DNA of 64,000 nucleotides from Verrucomicrobiota bacterium (GCA_025360015.1 JANYCZ010000059.1:124001-188000); one strand, 5' to 3'. Positions 25,054 to 34,583 are shown, numbered from the stretch's first letter. Numbers and translations: made by a program. The notes: generated from the sequence alone by a model not told the origin.

Positions 25054-27153
25054 TCACATCCCCAGCGCCCTCACCAAAAACGCCCACTCATCCGCCGTCT
25101 TCTCAATCGTCTTGTTCAGCGCCGTCCCAGCCCCATGCCCCGCGCTGGTTTCAATGCGGATCAGCGTAGGTGGCCCATCCTTCGCCTGACACCCCTGCAA
25201 CCGCGCACCAAACTTAAAGCTGTGCGCAGGCACCACACGGTCATCATGATCGCTCGTCAGCACCAGCGTGGCCGGGTACCGCGTGCCAGGCTTGAGATTG
25301 TGATAAGGCGAATACTTCAGCAACGCCCCAAACTCCGCCTCGTTTTCCACGCTGCCGTAGTCGCTCTTCCAGCCCCAGCCGATGGTGAATTTTTCAAAGC
25401 GCAGCATGTCGAGCACGCCCACGGCGGGAAGAGCGGCAGCATAGAGTTCCGGACGCTGCGTCATGCACGCACCCACGAGCAGCCCCCCATTGCTGCCCCC
25501 CTGGATCGCAAGCTTGGCGCTCGTCGTGTACTTGTTCGCGATGAGCCATTCCGCTGCGGCGATGAAATCATCGAACACGTTCTGCTTGCCCAGCTTGATG
25601 CCCGCCTGATGCCACTCGCGGCCATACTCGCCACCGCCGCGCAGATTCGGCATGGCAAACACGCCCCCCATCTCCAGCCACACCGCGCGTGACACCGAAA
25701 AGCCGGGCGTCAGGTTGATGTTAAACCCGCCGTAGCCGTACAGCAGCGTCGGATTCGAGCCATCAAGCTTTAGCCCTTTTTTGTGCACGATGAACATCGG
25801 CACCTTCGTGCCGTCCTTGCTGTGATAAAACACCTGCTGCGTCTCAAAGGCTGAGCCGTCGAAGTCCACCTGCGGCTTCCTCCACAGCCTGCTCTCACCC
25901 GTTTTCAAATCCATGCGATAGATCGCTCCCGGCTCGGTGAAGCCGGTGAACGTGAAGAAGGTGGACGTGTCATGCCGATGCCCGCCAAAGCCCATCGCCG
26001 TGCCGATGCCAGGCAGTGTCACTTCACGAATAAGTTTCCCTTCGAAGTCGATGCACTTCACCTCGGTCTTGGCATCGCGCAAATACTCGCAAAACATCTG
26101 CCCGCCCACCGTGCTCACACCTTCCAATAGCACCTTCGGCACTTCTGGCACCACGATGCGCCAGTTGCCACGCTCCGGCTTGCGCACATCGATGGCGATG
26201 ACCTTGTAGCAGGGCGCAGCCAGATCCGTGCGGAAGTAGAAAACCGGCCCGTCATTGTCGATGAAATCATAGCGCGCATCATTGTCCTTCAGCAGTTCCA
26301 CCACAGGCCCACCACCGGCGATCTTCTCGTAAAACACCCGGTTCTTCGGCTCCGTGCCCAGCCACACCTGAATGACGAGATACTCACCATCCTCCGTCAC
26401 CCCGCCGCCAAAACCCCACTTCGGCTCGTCTTTGCGTTCGTAGATGAGCAGGTCTTCGCTCTGCGGCTTGCCCAGTGCGTGGAAGTAGAGCTTGTGAAAT
26501 TCGTTCTTCGCCGTCAGCGCCGCCCCAGCCTTCGGCTCGTCATAGCGTGAGTAGTAGAAGCCGCTGCCATCCTTGCGCCATGACACGCCGCTGAACTTCA
26601 CCCACTTCACCACCTCGTCCAGATCACGACCCGTGGCGATGTCGCGCACACGGATCGTCGTCCAGTCGCTGCCCGCCTCAGACACACCATAAGCCATGAG
26701 CTTGCCATCCTCGCTCGGCGAGTAATCAGACAGCGATGTCGTCCCATCTTTCGACATCGCATTCGGATCCAGCAGCACCTTCCCCTCTCCTTCCAGCGAC
26801 TCCGTCGTCATCAGCACCGCCTGATTCTGCAGGCCCGAATTGTGCGTGAAAAACCACCGCCCGCCGCGCTCAAACGGCTGCCCCACTCGCTCGTAGTTCC
26901 ACAGCTTCTGCAGCCGCGTCTTGATCTCTTCCCGCCGCGGCAGCTTTTCCAGATACGCAAACGTCACCTCATTCTCCGCCTTCACCCAGGCCTTCGTCTC
27001 CTCCGAGTTGTCATCCTCCAGCCAGCGGTACGGATCGGCAACCTTCACCCCATGATGCGTGTCCACCACATCCTCCTTCCGCGTCTGGGGATAGGTTAAA
27101 ACTTCGGCAGAGAGTGCGGCAGTGGTCATGAGGAAAAAGAATGCGTTACGCAT
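25054..27153 (-). CDS. Prolyl oligopeptidase (S9A family)
   Basis: A 699-aa serine peptidase cutting after proline in short peptides. A signal-like N-terminus (FFFLMTTAALSA) suggests export. The N-terminal part has the family opening DPYRWLEDDNSEETKAWV and then a seven-bladed propeller. The C-terminal hydrolase domain carries AIQGGSNGGLLVG (Ser554), SDHDDRVVP (Asp637) and SAGHGAG (His673), a complete triad. Length is normal for the family. It lies 44 nt downstream of an HNH gene in the same direction, perhaps in one transcript. Confidence 0.95.
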   Translation of the reverse strand: MRNAFFFLMTTAALSAEVLTYPQTRKEDVVDTHHGVKVADPYRWLEDDNSEETKAWVKAENEVTFAYLEKLPRREEIKTRLQKLWNYERVGQPFERGGRWFFTHNSGLQNQAVLMTTESLEGEGKVLLDPNAMSKDGTTSLSDYSPSEDGKLMAYGVSEAGSDWTTIRVRDIATGRDLDEVVKWVKFSGVSWRKDGSGFYYSRYDEPKAGAALTAKNEFHKLYFHALGKPQSEDLLIYERKDEPKWGFGGGVTEDGEYLVIQVWLGTEPKNRVFYEKIAGGGPVVELLKDNDARYDFIDNDGPVFYFRTDLAAPCYKVIAIDVRKPERGNWRIVVPEVPKVLLEGVSTVGGQMFCEYLRDAKTEVKCIDFEGKLIREVTLPGIGTAMGFGGHRHDTSTFFTFTGFTEPGAIYRMDLKTGESRLWRKPQVDFDGSAFETQQVFYHSKDGTKVPMFIVHKKGLKLDGSNPTLLYGYGGFNINLTPGFSVSRAVWLEMGGVFAMPNLRGGGEYGREWHQAGIKLGKQNVFDDFIAAAEWLIANKYTTSAKLAIQGGSNGGLLVGACMTQRPELYAAALPAVGVLDMLRFEKFTIGWGWKSDYGSVENEAEFGALLKYSPYHNLKPGTRYPATLVLTSDHDDRVVPAHSFKFGARLQGCQAKDGPPTLIRIETSAGHGAGTALNKTIEKTADEWAFLVRALGM

Positions 27154-27197
27154 GGTGGCACCCTGTCAGGTGAGACATGGATTGCAAACAGCAGCCC

Positions 27198-27602
27198 TCA
27201 CATTTTGGGCGAGGTCATCGCCCTTCGTTCTTCCAACCGGGCGGCAGCATTGAATTGCAGCAGTCTTGCCGTGGCTTTGCCAATATCAGAAATGCCTACA
27301 ATACGCAGACCATGGAATCTGAAATGTCCATGCCACTCATTCCGTCGTGGATGAAACAAAGGAACCAGCTTCTTGCGGCCATCGAGCGTCGCGATATCTG
27401 GCCCTTTGTGTCGGTTACAATAGGCACAGCAGTAAGCCAGATTGCTCAGGCTGGTTTTGCCTCCATGCTTTTCGCTGATGACATGATCCACTTCGCAACC
27501 CCAGAAGCAATCATCCTCATGGATCAGGCAATACTCACAGCGCCGGGAGGCACGGGCTGCAACCTTGCGACGAAGCGCGGCGGCAATGTGTGATTTACTC
27601 AC
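27198..27602 (-). CDS. HNH endonuclease
   Basis: A 134-aa protein with the HNH fold: RRCEYCLIHEDD, then CEVDHVISEKHGGKTSLSNL (catalytic His) and CAYCNRHKG. Four cysteines in two CxxC pairs would bind zinc. It starts at a GTG overlapping the upstream 78-aa gene by 8 nt. Stand-alone HNH proteins of this size are common in environmental bacteria and their target is unknown. Confidence 0.87.
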   Translation of the reverse strand: MSKSHIAAALRRKVAARASRRCEYCLIHEDDCFWGCEVDHVISEKHGGKTSLSNLAYCCAYCNRHKGPDIATLDGRKKLVPLFHPRRNEWHGHFRFHGLRIVGISDIGKATARLLQFNAAARLEERRAMTSPKM

Positions 27603-27831
27603 GACTGAGGAGCTGGCGTGCCCGCGCTTTGGCGAGCCTCATCAGATGTTCGAGTTGCATGTACTCATCCAGTTCACGCTTTTCCTCGGGCATCAGGCCT
27701 ATCGTTTTTTCCTTTGCGATCAATCCCGTGACCCTCTTCCGCGCCTTGGCGGAAGGTTTGAACGAAGCAACGTCCGCGCTGGTCACCCCACCGGCAACGA
27801 ATTCGATGATCTCCTGATGCGCTTTGGTCAT
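27595..27831 (-). CDS. Small hypothetical protein coupled to the HNH gene
   Basis: A 78-aa charged, helical protein (TKAHQEIIEFVAGGVTSADV, then KRELDEYMQLEHLMRLAKAR). It overlaps the HNH gene by 8 nt. Proteins of this kind with SAxxVxxFxPS and a final LEH.M.LAKA are often seen next to nucleases or toxins. A regulatory or antitoxin-like role is possible, but nothing in the sequence proves it. Confidence 0.65.
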   Translation of the reverse strand: MTKAHQEIIEFVAGGVTSADVASFKPSAKARKRVTGLIAKEKTIGLMPEEKRELDEYMQLEHLMRLAKARARQLLSRE

Positions 27832-27907
27832 GGGGCTATCTTAACCCTCAATTTCCACTTTGCAATCCCACCTCCGCCCGCCACGCTGATTTCGTCATTT
27901 CCCCACC

Positions 27908-30319
27908 ATGCCCATCTCACCTGATCAATACGAAAAGCTCGGCACCTTCTACCTCGGCCGCGAATACGATCTCGCTTCCAAGCAGGTCAAAGACGACCTC
28001 ATCCTCTACGATTCAAAGGACCTGGTGACCCACGGCGTCGTCCTCGGCATGACCGGCTCCGGCAAGACCGGCCTCTGCCTCGCCCTCCTCGAAGAAGCCG
28101 CCATGGATGGCGTGCCCGTCATCGCCATCGATCCCAAGGGTGACATCGGCAATGCACTGCTCACCTTCCCCAATCTCACGCCGCAGGAGTTTCGCCCCTG
28201 GATCAATGAAGACGAAGCACGCCGCGAAGGGCAGTCGCCAGATGAGTACGCAGCCGCTCAATCCGCGATGTGGCAAAAGGGCCTCGGCGACTGGGGCCAA
28301 AGCGCCGACCGCATCAAAAAACTGCGCGCCACCGTGGACATGGCCATCTACACGCCCGGCAGCAATGCCGGCCTGCCCGTCTCCATTCTCAGCTCGCTGA
28401 ACTGCCCGCCTGCCGAAGTGATGGACGATGCTGAAGCGCTCGGCGATCGCATCGAGAGCACCGTGTCCTCCATGCTGGGCCTGCTCAACGTCAATGCCGA
28501 TCCCATCCAGTCGCCGGAGCACATCCTGCTCAGCAACATCGTCGCATTCTGCTGGAAGAAGGGCCAAAACATCACGCTGGAAAATCTCGTGCGCCAGATC
28601 CAGCAGCCACCGATTCGCAAAGTCGGCGTCGTCGATCTCGACAGCTTCATGCCCGAGGCCAAGCGCACCGCGCTCGCCATGAAGCTGAACAACCTGCTCG
28701 CATCTCCCGGCTTCAGCTCCTGGCTCGAAGGCGAGGCGCTCGACATCCAGCGCATGTACTACACGCCCCAGGGCAAGCCGCGCATCACCATCTTCTGCAT
28801 CGCCCATCTCAGCGACACCGAGCGCATGTTCTTCGTCTCGCTGCTGATGAATCAGCTCCTCGGCTGGATGCGCACGCAGCAGGGCACCACATCCCTGCGC
28901 GCCATGTTCTACATGGACGAAATCTACGGCTACTTGCCACCGACCGCGATGCCGCCCTCGAAGAAGCCGCTCATGATTTTGCTCAAGCAGGCGCGCGCCT
29001 TTGGTCTCGGCATCCTTCTCGCCACACAAAACCCTGCTGACCTCGACTACAAGGCCCTCGCAAACATCGGCACCTGGTGGCTCGGCCGCCTGCAAACCGA
29101 GCGCGACAAAATGCGCGTGCTCGAAGGCCTCGAAGGCGCGGCCAACACCGCAGGCGGCAAGTTTGACCGTCAGCAGATGGAGCAGACACTGGCCGGACTG
29201 GGCAATCGCGTCTTCCTCATGAACAACGTGCATGAAGACCACCCCGTCGTCTTCACCGTCCGCTGGCTCATGAGCTACCTCAGCGGCCCGCTTTCCCGCC
29301 CGCAGATCAAGGCCCTCATGGACCCCATCCGCCCAAAGGCAGGAGTAAAGACAACCGCAGCTGCCGAAGACGATGGCTTCGCACCTCCCGGTGCCAGCAG
29401 CGCCACCACCGCCGACCGCAACACCCTGCGTCCCAAGCTGCCCGACGGCGCCACCGAACTCTTCCAGCCCAGCGACGACGACGGCGAACGCCTCACCTAC
29501 ACCCCCGCCATTCTGCGCAGCGCCACGATCATGTTTGACGATGCGAAGCGGAAGATCACCGGCCGCAGCATTGTCACTCTCGTCAACGAGATCGACATCG
29601 AAAAGCAAAGGGTCCTCTGGGACAAGTTTGTCGATGTCCCGAAAGACGATGATCTCTCCAAGTATGAAAGCGAACCCAAGGAGAACGCCGCCTACGCCGA
29701 TCTCCCCGGCCCCGCGCTGAAAACGACCACCTACACCAGCATCAAAAAAGACTTCACCGACTGGGTCTTTGCCAATCACAGCCTCGAACTCTTCTTCTCA
29801 CCCTTGCTGGAGGCCTATTCCAATCCCGGCGAAAAGCAGGACGAGTTCAAAGTCCGCATCACCCAGACCACCCGCGAGCAGCGCGATGCCGCCATCGAAG
29901 AGCTGCGCACCAAGACCGCGAAGACGATGAAATCACTGCAGGACAAGGCCGAGAAAGCCGCCAGCAAAGTCGATGTGCAGCAGGCCCAGTCCAGCGGAGC
30001 CAAGCTGAGCGCCGCCGTGGAGATCGGCGGCAGCATCCTCGGTGCCATCTTCGGCCGCAAGACCAGCCTCATGAAAGCCAGCACCATCAACAGCGCCTCC
30101 CGCGCCTGGAAAGAAGGCGCCGACGTCAAAGCCGCCGAGCACGAACTGGACTCCCTCAAAGCCGACATCGCGGAACTGGAAAAGCAAATCGCCGACGACA
30201 CCCAAAAAATCCGCGATCAATACGACCCCGCCATCCTCACCTTCGAGCCTTTCAAGCTCAGCCCAGCAAAGAAAAACATCCAGGTGACCGCCACGGGAAT
30301 TTTGTGGCTGGCGAAGTAG
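27908..30319 (+). CDS. HerA/FtsK-like ATP-binding protein, 803 aa
   Basis: A motor-type ATPase. Walker A is GMTGSGKTGLCLALLEEA (about aa 47-64), followed by VPVIAIDPKGDIGNAL. A helical insertion follows, then Walker B FYMDEIYGYLPP and a sensor region GLGILLATQNPADLDYKALAN, all typical of HerA/VirB4-like proteins. The C-terminal third (about 500-790) has a separate alpha/beta part (KKDFTDWVFANHSLELF) and long coiled coils (TREQRDAAIEELRTKTAK and HELDSLKADIAELEKQIA) around a glycine-rich helix (GGSILGAIFGRK). No NurA partner is adjacent. It is divergent from the HNH pair. Confidence 0.8.
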   Translation: MPISPDQYEKLGTFYLGREYDLASKQVKDDLILYDSKDLVTHGVVLGMTGSGKTGLCLALLEEAAMDGVPVIAIDPKGDIGNALLTFPNLTPQEFRPWINEDEARREGQSPDEYAAAQSAMWQKGLGDWGQSADRIKKLRATVDMAIYTPGSNAGLPVSILSSLNCPPAEVMDDAEALGDRIESTVSSMLGLLNVNADPIQSPEHILLSNIVAFCWKKGQNITLENLVRQIQQPPIRKVGVVDLDSFMPEAKRTALAMKLNNLLASPGFSSWLEGEALDIQRMYYTPQGKPRITIFCIAHLSDTERMFFVSLLMNQLLGWMRTQQGTTSLRAMFYMDEIYGYLPPTAMPPSKKPLMILLKQARAFGLGILLATQNPADLDYKALANIGTWWLGRLQTERDKMRVLEGLEGAANTAGGKFDRQQMEQTLAGLGNRVFLMNNVHEDHPVVFTVRWLMSYLSGPLSRPQIKALMDPIRPKAGVKTTAAAEDDGFAPPGASSATTADRNTLRPKLPDGATELFQPSDDDGERLTYTPAILRSATIMFDDAKRKITGRSIVTLVNEIDIEKQRVLWDKFVDVPKDDDLSKYESEPKENAAYADLPGPALKTTTYTSIKKDFTDWVFANHSLELFFSPLLEAYSNPGEKQDEFKVRITQTTREQRDAAIEELRTKTAKTMKSLQDKAEKAASKVDVQQAQSSGAKLSAAVEIGGSILGAIFGRKTSLMKASTINSASRAWKEGADVKAAEHELDSLKADIAELEKQIADDTQKIRDQYDPAILTFEPFKLSPAKKNIQVTATGILWLAK

Positions 30320-30321
30320 AA

Positions 30322-30384
30322 GCCAAAGCGACGGGGTCTCCCGACCCCGTTCCGAGCAAGGTGACGGGGTCTCCTGACCCCGTC
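30322..30384. repeat. Two family-1 REP palindromes, direct orientation
   Basis: Two copies of GACGGGGTCTCC(C/T)GACCCCGT lie in tandem between the HerA-like gene and the REP-associated transposase. Each can form a stem of about 10 bp. Confidence 0.85.
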
Positions 30385-30433
30385 CGAAACTCTGGAAGTC
30401 AAGAGCCTCCCCACACCTTAAAAAACCAGTCTC

Positions 30434-31072
30434 ATGTCCTGGAACGACCTCCAGTTCTTCAACCCATTCGCAGACATCATCCACACCGCGAATAGGCTTC
30501 CCCACTGGCAGCAGCCCGGCGCGACTTATTTCATCACCTTCCGTCTCGGCGACTCCATTCCAGCCACACTGCGCCGCCAGTGGGAAACAGAACGGGATCA
30601 ATGGCGGCTGCTGCATCCACAGCCATGGTCAGCCGAAACTGAGGCCGAATATCACACGCGTTTCAGCGGACAAATCGACCAGTGGCTCGACGCAGGGCAT
30701 GGAGCCTGCCTGCTGCGCGATCCTGATACCCGGCACATCGTGGAAAACAGCCTGCGCCATTTTGATGGCCATCAGCACCTTCACCATGCTTGGGTGATCA
30801 TGCCCAACCATGTGCATTGCCTCACCACGCTTGCTCCAGCAGCACGACTCGAAAAGATCATCAAAAGCTGGAAAGGCTTTTCAGCCACGAGCATCAACAA
30901 GCACTCGGGTCGTACCGGCCCGCTCTGGCAGGAGGACTATTTTGATCGCCTGATCCGCGATGCCGATCACTTCGCCAACTGCGTGCGCTACGTCCGCCGT
31001 AATCCCACAAAGGCGGGTTTGAAAGCAGGCGCGTTCACGCATTTCAAAAGCGAGTTCGCGAAGCGCCTCTGA
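30434..31072 (+). CDS. REP-associated tyrosine transposase (RAYT, Y1_Tnp)
   Basis: A 212-aa HUH-type single-strand transposase of the IS200/IS605-related RAYT class. Motifs are PGATYFITFRLGDSIP at the N-terminus, the HUH site HHAWVIMPNHVHCL and the catalytic Tyr region DADHFANCVRYVRRNPTKAG. REP palindromes lie directly on both sides (30322-30384 and 31074-31142), as expected for the enzyme that spreads them. It lacks the terminal structures of an independent insertion sequence. Confidence 0.93.
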   Translation: MSWNDLQFFNPFADIIHTANRLPHWQQPGATYFITFRLGDSIPATLRRQWETERDQWRLLHPQPWSAETEAEYHTRFSGQIDQWLDAGHGACLLRDPDTRHIVENSLRHFDGHQHLHHAWVIMPNHVHCLTTLAPAARLEKIIKSWKGFSATSINKHSGRTGPLWQEDYFDRLIRDADHFANCVRYVRRNPTKAGLKAGAFTHFKSEFAKRL

Positions 31073-31073
31073 A

Positions 31074-31142
31074 CCAAGGTGCCGGGGTCTCCGACCCCGT
31101 CTGGAACTCCGGAGTGGGGGTCGGGAGACCCCCACTCCTTGG
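31074..31142. repeat. Two family-1 REP palindromes, inverted pair
   Basis: CCAAGGTGCCGGGGTCTCC starts at 31074 and an inverted copy ends with CCTTGG at 31142, giving the head-to-head arrangement of a BIME just after the transposase stop. Confidence 0.85.
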
Positions 31143-31166
31143 GGCAGGAGCCCCGTACTTCACACC

Positions 31167-32330
31167 TCAATACACATCCCGGCGATACCTCTTCGCCTCC
31201 CTCATCGCATGCACATACGCAGCGGCTTCCTCAGCCGTCTTGCCGCCTTCCTTTTCCACGATGGTATGCAGCGCCTTGTCCACATCGCTCGCCATGCGCG
31301 CCGCATCACCGCACACATAAAAGATCGCCCCCTGCTCCAGCCAGGCCCACAGCTCAGCGCTGTTCTCCAGCATCTTGTTCTGCACGTAGATCTTCTCAGC
31401 CTGATCCCGGCTCCACGCTGTGCTGAATTTGGTCAGCGTGCCATCAGCAAGATAACCATCAAACTCCTCCTTGTAGAAGAAGCACGATTTCGCGCTCACC
31501 TCACCAAAGAACAGCCAGGCCTTGCCCTTCGCACCCGTCGCCTTCCGCTCTTCCAGGAACGCACGAAACGGCGCGATGCCCGTCCCCGGTCCGCACATGA
31601 TGATCGGCGTCTCTTCCTGCGGCTCCGGCAGGCGGAAGCCCTTGCCATGATTCACAAAGCACGGGATCAGCGTTTCATTCGGCGTCACGCGCTCAGCCAA
31701 AAACGTGGAGGCCACACCGCCACGCGCACGGTTATGGCTCGTGTAGCGCACCGTGGCAATGGTGAGATGCACCTCCGTCGGATGCGCCTTCTGGCTGCTG
31801 CTGATCGAGTACAGGCGGATGTTTAGCTTCTTCTGCGTCAGCATGAACTCCTGCGGCGTGAACTTCGCGATCGGATTCTCCAGCAGCAGGTCCACCACAA
31901 ACCGGCCCCACAGGTACTCTTTGAGTGCCTCTTTTTTCTCTGGCACACTCAGGTCGGCCAGCAGCGTATCGCCCTGCGTCTTTTCGACGATGGCCTTGAT
32001 GAGCTTGTGGTCGATCTCCGTGATGAGCGTCCCTTCGATCAAGGCCTGGCGGATCGGCACCTCGGCCGCCGTCTTCGGATGCTTCACGATTTCGTCACCC
32101 GTGAAACCCAGCGCAGCGAGCGTGTCATCCACCAGCGCCGGATCATTCGTCGGCTGCACCGCCAGCGAGTCCCCCGGGGTGTACTCCAAGCCTGAAGCGC
32201 CCAGGTCGATCTCATAATGCGCTGTGTGCTTCGGCGCATCCGGGCCGGAAAGATTGTACATCCGCTTCACCTTCGCGATGCAGGGATTCTTGACGTTGTA
32301 AACGGGCTTTCCGGCTTCAGGAGTACTCAT
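31167..32330 (-). CDS. CysJ/CPR-type NADPH flavoprotein reductase (no flavodoxin domain)
   Basis: A 387-aa FAD/NADPH reductase like the C-terminal part of sulfite reductase alpha subunit. It shows YTPGDSLAVQPTNDPALVD, the FAD site RLYSISSSQ, RARGGVASTFLAER, the NADPH site IIMCGPGTGIAPFRAFLEER, FFGEVSAKSCFFYKEE and a C-terminal FYVCGDAARMASDVDKAL. The flavodoxin-like FMN domain of full CysJ is missing, so electrons probably pass directly or through a separate partner. No sulfite reductase subunit is adjacent. Confidence 0.88.
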   Translation of the reverse strand: MSTPEAGKPVYNVKNPCIAKVKRMYNLSGPDAPKHTAHYEIDLGASGLEYTPGDSLAVQPTNDPALVDDTLAALGFTGDEIVKHPKTAAEVPIRQALIEGTLITEIDHKLIKAIVEKTQGDTLLADLSVPEKKEALKEYLWGRFVVDLLLENPIAKFTPQEFMLTQKKLNIRLYSISSSQKAHPTEVHLTIATVRYTSHNRARGGVASTFLAERVTPNETLIPCFVNHGKGFRLPEPQEETPIIMCGPGTGIAPFRAFLEERKATGAKGKAWLFFGEVSAKSCFFYKEEFDGYLADGTLTKFSTAWSRDQAEKIYVQNKMLENSAELWAWLEQGAIFYVCGDAARMASDVDKALHTIVEKEGGKTAEEAAAYVHAMREAKRYRRDVY

Positions 32331-32378
32331 GGGCCGGAGAGACTAGGAGGCCGGGCGATCTTGTCAAACCTGCGCGAC

Positions 32379-33806
32379 TCAGGCTGGCAGAATCAGCATC
32401 GCCTTCGCCCCGGCCACACCCTCACGATTCGCCAGCTCCACACTGCCGCCGTGCAGTTGAGCCACTTCTTTGACAAAGCACAGGCCGAGGCCGGTGCTCT
32501 TCTTGCCGCTGTCAGGGCGCGGCAGCGAGTAGAAGCGCTCAAAGACCCGCGCGCAGGCGTAGTCCGGCATGCCTGGGCCGCAGTCTTCTACCTCAAACAC
32601 AATCTTCGCCTCAAAACAAAATCCCCGCACACTGATGGCGCTTCCCCTGGGCGCAAAGTCCAGCGCGTTTTGCAGCAAATTCCCCACCGCCAGCTCCAGC
32701 AGCCACGGATCTCCCTGCACCACCAGCGCCCCGGCCACCTCACGCTCCAGCCGCACCTCTTTGCCCAGAGCTACGAGCGCCAGATGATCCCACGCACGAT
32801 CAATGACACTCACGAGATCCACCGCTTCATTCGTTTCCAGCTTCTTCTGTTTTTCAATCGCCGCGAGGTGCAGCAGACGCTCCAGCAGATCTCGCAGCCG
32901 CCCGGCCTCAGCACGGATGTTTTGCAGAAATCGTGCCCGCTTCGGCTCCGGCACATCGCCCTGCAAAATCTCACCCGCCCCAAGAATCGCAGCCACGGGG
33001 CTCTTCAGCTCATGCGTGAGGCTCTGCACGTAGTGCTCCACATACTCGCGCCCTTCCAGCGCATCCCGCATGTCTTCGAGCGCTTTCGCCAGCGTCTTCA
33101 TCTGGTGCCCCGGCATGCGTGGTGAGGTGGATCTCTCGCCACGCCCAACCGCCAGCGCATGCTGCGTCAGCACTTCCAGCGGCCGCGTGGCCCACCGCGC
33201 CGCCAGGTAGATGCCCAGCAGCATCAGCACCACCGTGGTGAGGATGGACCACTTCAGCCACCGCTCAGTCTCCCACACAAATGCCAGCACCCCACGCTGC
33301 GGCTTCGCCACGCTCAGCATGCCAAGGGTCCGGCCCTCATGCCGGATGGGTGCGCCCACGTACATCACGATGGAAAGCGGATCGCGCTCACTGGCACGGG
33401 AAGAGCGCGCACCGTATTGCCCCATCAGCGTGAGGTTCACATCGCGATGATTGGAGATCTCTCCGGGCTTCTCAATGCCAGCGGAGTCAAACAGCACACG
33501 CCCCTGCGCATCCGTCACATAGACCTGCATGTCCACCCTGGTTTTGCTGAGGTTATAGATCTGCGCTTGCAGCTGCCGCTGCTGCGCGGCGCGCACCGCC
33601 CGCTCCACCGCCTGCGGCTTGAGCACGCCTCCTTCCGCATCTCCGCCGATGACTTCCGCGAGGATGTTCGCCACATCGACCATCGGCTCCTCGACGGCTT
33701 CAAAGTACTGCCTCTCCACGCGGTGAATGAGCTGGGTGGAGAGCACAAACAAACCCAGCGTCGCCACCACGGCGAATCCCAGTAAAAAGCGTGCGGTCAG
33801 GCTCAT
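32379..33806 (-). CDS. creC: Sensor histidine kinase CreC
   Basis: A 475-aa kinase, the same length as the E. coli protein. It has a TM helix (LLGFAVVATLGLFVLS), a periplasmic sensor with VYVTDAQGRVLFDSAG and LMGQYGARSS as in E. coli CreC, a second TM helix (ILTTVVLMLLGIYLAARWA) and a HAMP segment. The dimerisation domain QSLTHELKSPVAAILGAGEIL has the His at 265. The ATPase domain shows NLLQNALDFAP, DCGPGMPDYA, FYSLPR and TGLGLCFVKEV. The start overlaps the creB stop (ATGA). In E. coli CreC responds to carbon and fermentation state; the signal here is unknown. Confidence 0.9.
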   Translation of the reverse strand: MSLTARFLLGFAVVATLGLFVLSTQLIHRVERQYFEAVEEPMVDVANILAEVIGGDAEGGVLKPQAVERAVRAAQQRQLQAQIYNLSKTRVDMQVYVTDAQGRVLFDSAGIEKPGEISNHRDVNLTLMGQYGARSSRASERDPLSIVMYVGAPIRHEGRTLGMLSVAKPQRGVLAFVWETERWLKWSILTTVVLMLLGIYLAARWATRPLEVLTQHALAVGRGERSTSPRMPGHQMKTLAKALEDMRDALEGREYVEHYVQSLTHELKSPVAAILGAGEILQGDVPEPKRARFLQNIRAEAGRLRDLLERLLHLAAIEKQKKLETNEAVDLVSVIDRAWDHLALVALGKEVRLEREVAGALVVQGDPWLLELAVGNLLQNALDFAPRGSAISVRGFCFEAKIVFEVEDCGPGMPDYACARVFERFYSLPRPDSGKKSTGLGLCFVKEVAQLHGGSVELANREGVAGAKAMLILPA

Positions 33807-34501
33807 ACCTCGGGCCAGGTTTCAAGCAGTGAGTAGCCCATGCCGCGATGCGTGACGATGGGGTCCAGCCCCTCGCGCGCACCACGCATGCGCGCCCGCA
33901 GGGTTTTCACGTGCGTATCCACCGTGCGCTCCATCGAGGCATCCGGTTCTTCGGAAGCTTGGTCCATGAGCTGCTCACGGCTGAACACCCGCCCCGGATG
34001 CGCCGCAAAAGCCTTGAGCATGCGAAACTCATAGCGCGACAGATTCAAAGCCGTGCCGAAGTAGATGGCCTGGCAGCGCGTTTCATCAATGACGAGAGGA
34101 CCGGCAGCGTCCACAACAGGCGCAGGCAGCGGCACCGCCGAAACACGCCGCAGGATGGCTCGCACCCGCGCGACCAGCTCACGCGGGCTGAAGGGCTTCA
34201 GCACGTAGTCATCCCCCCCGATCTCCAGCCCCACCACGCGATCCACTTCGCTGGAGCGCGCAGTGAGAAAGAGGATCGGCAGCGACCGCGTCTTGCGGAT
34301 CGTTTTGCACACTTCAAAGCCCGTCATGTCCGGCAGGCCGACATCGAGAATGACAAGGCTGAAGTCCTGCGCCTCCAGCTGCTCCAGCGCCTTCCGCCCC
34401 GTGCCCGCGCTCGTCACGGCAAAGCCGTCGGCTTCGAGCGCATAAACCACGTTTTCGCAGATGGAAGGTTCGTCTTCGACGATGAGTATTTTGGCAGGCA
34501 T
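33803..34501 (-). CDS. creB: Response regulator CreB (OmpR family)
   Basis: A 232-aa regulator. The receiver opens AKILIVEDEPSICENVVY and has LVILDVGLPDMTGFEVCK with phosphorylation site Asp53, FLTARSSEVDRVVGLEIGGD and YVLKPFSPRELVARVRAILRR, all very close to E. coli CreB. The C-terminal winged helix ends RARMRGAREGLDPIVTHRGMGYSLLE. The ATG at 34501 is preferred; the frame is open 40 codons further upstream into the tag array. Its own promoter region carries four boxes matching the cre tag, so autoregulation is likely. Confidence 0.92.
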   Translation of the reverse strand: MPAKILIVEDEPSICENVVYALEADGFAVTSAGTGRKALEQLEAQDFSLVILDVGLPDMTGFEVCKTIRKTRSLPILFLTARSSEVDRVVGLEIGGDDYVLKPFSPRELVARVRAILRRVSAVPLPAPVVDAAGPLVIDETRCQAIYFGTALNLSRYEFRMLKAFAAHPGRVFSREQLMDQASEEPDASMERTVDTHVKTLRARMRGAREGLDPIVTHRGMGYSLLETWPEV

Positions 34502-34583
34502 TTCGACTGGGGTGAATGTTTGAACCGCTGATGTGATGATGACAAGACGCTTGTTCAGAATCTCAGACAAGGCAGCAGCACGG

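Noticed and set aside
30322-31142. CRISPR-like array from repeated palindromes
   Set aside because: There are only two copies on each side of one gene, no constant spacer length and no cas genes; they are REP elements.
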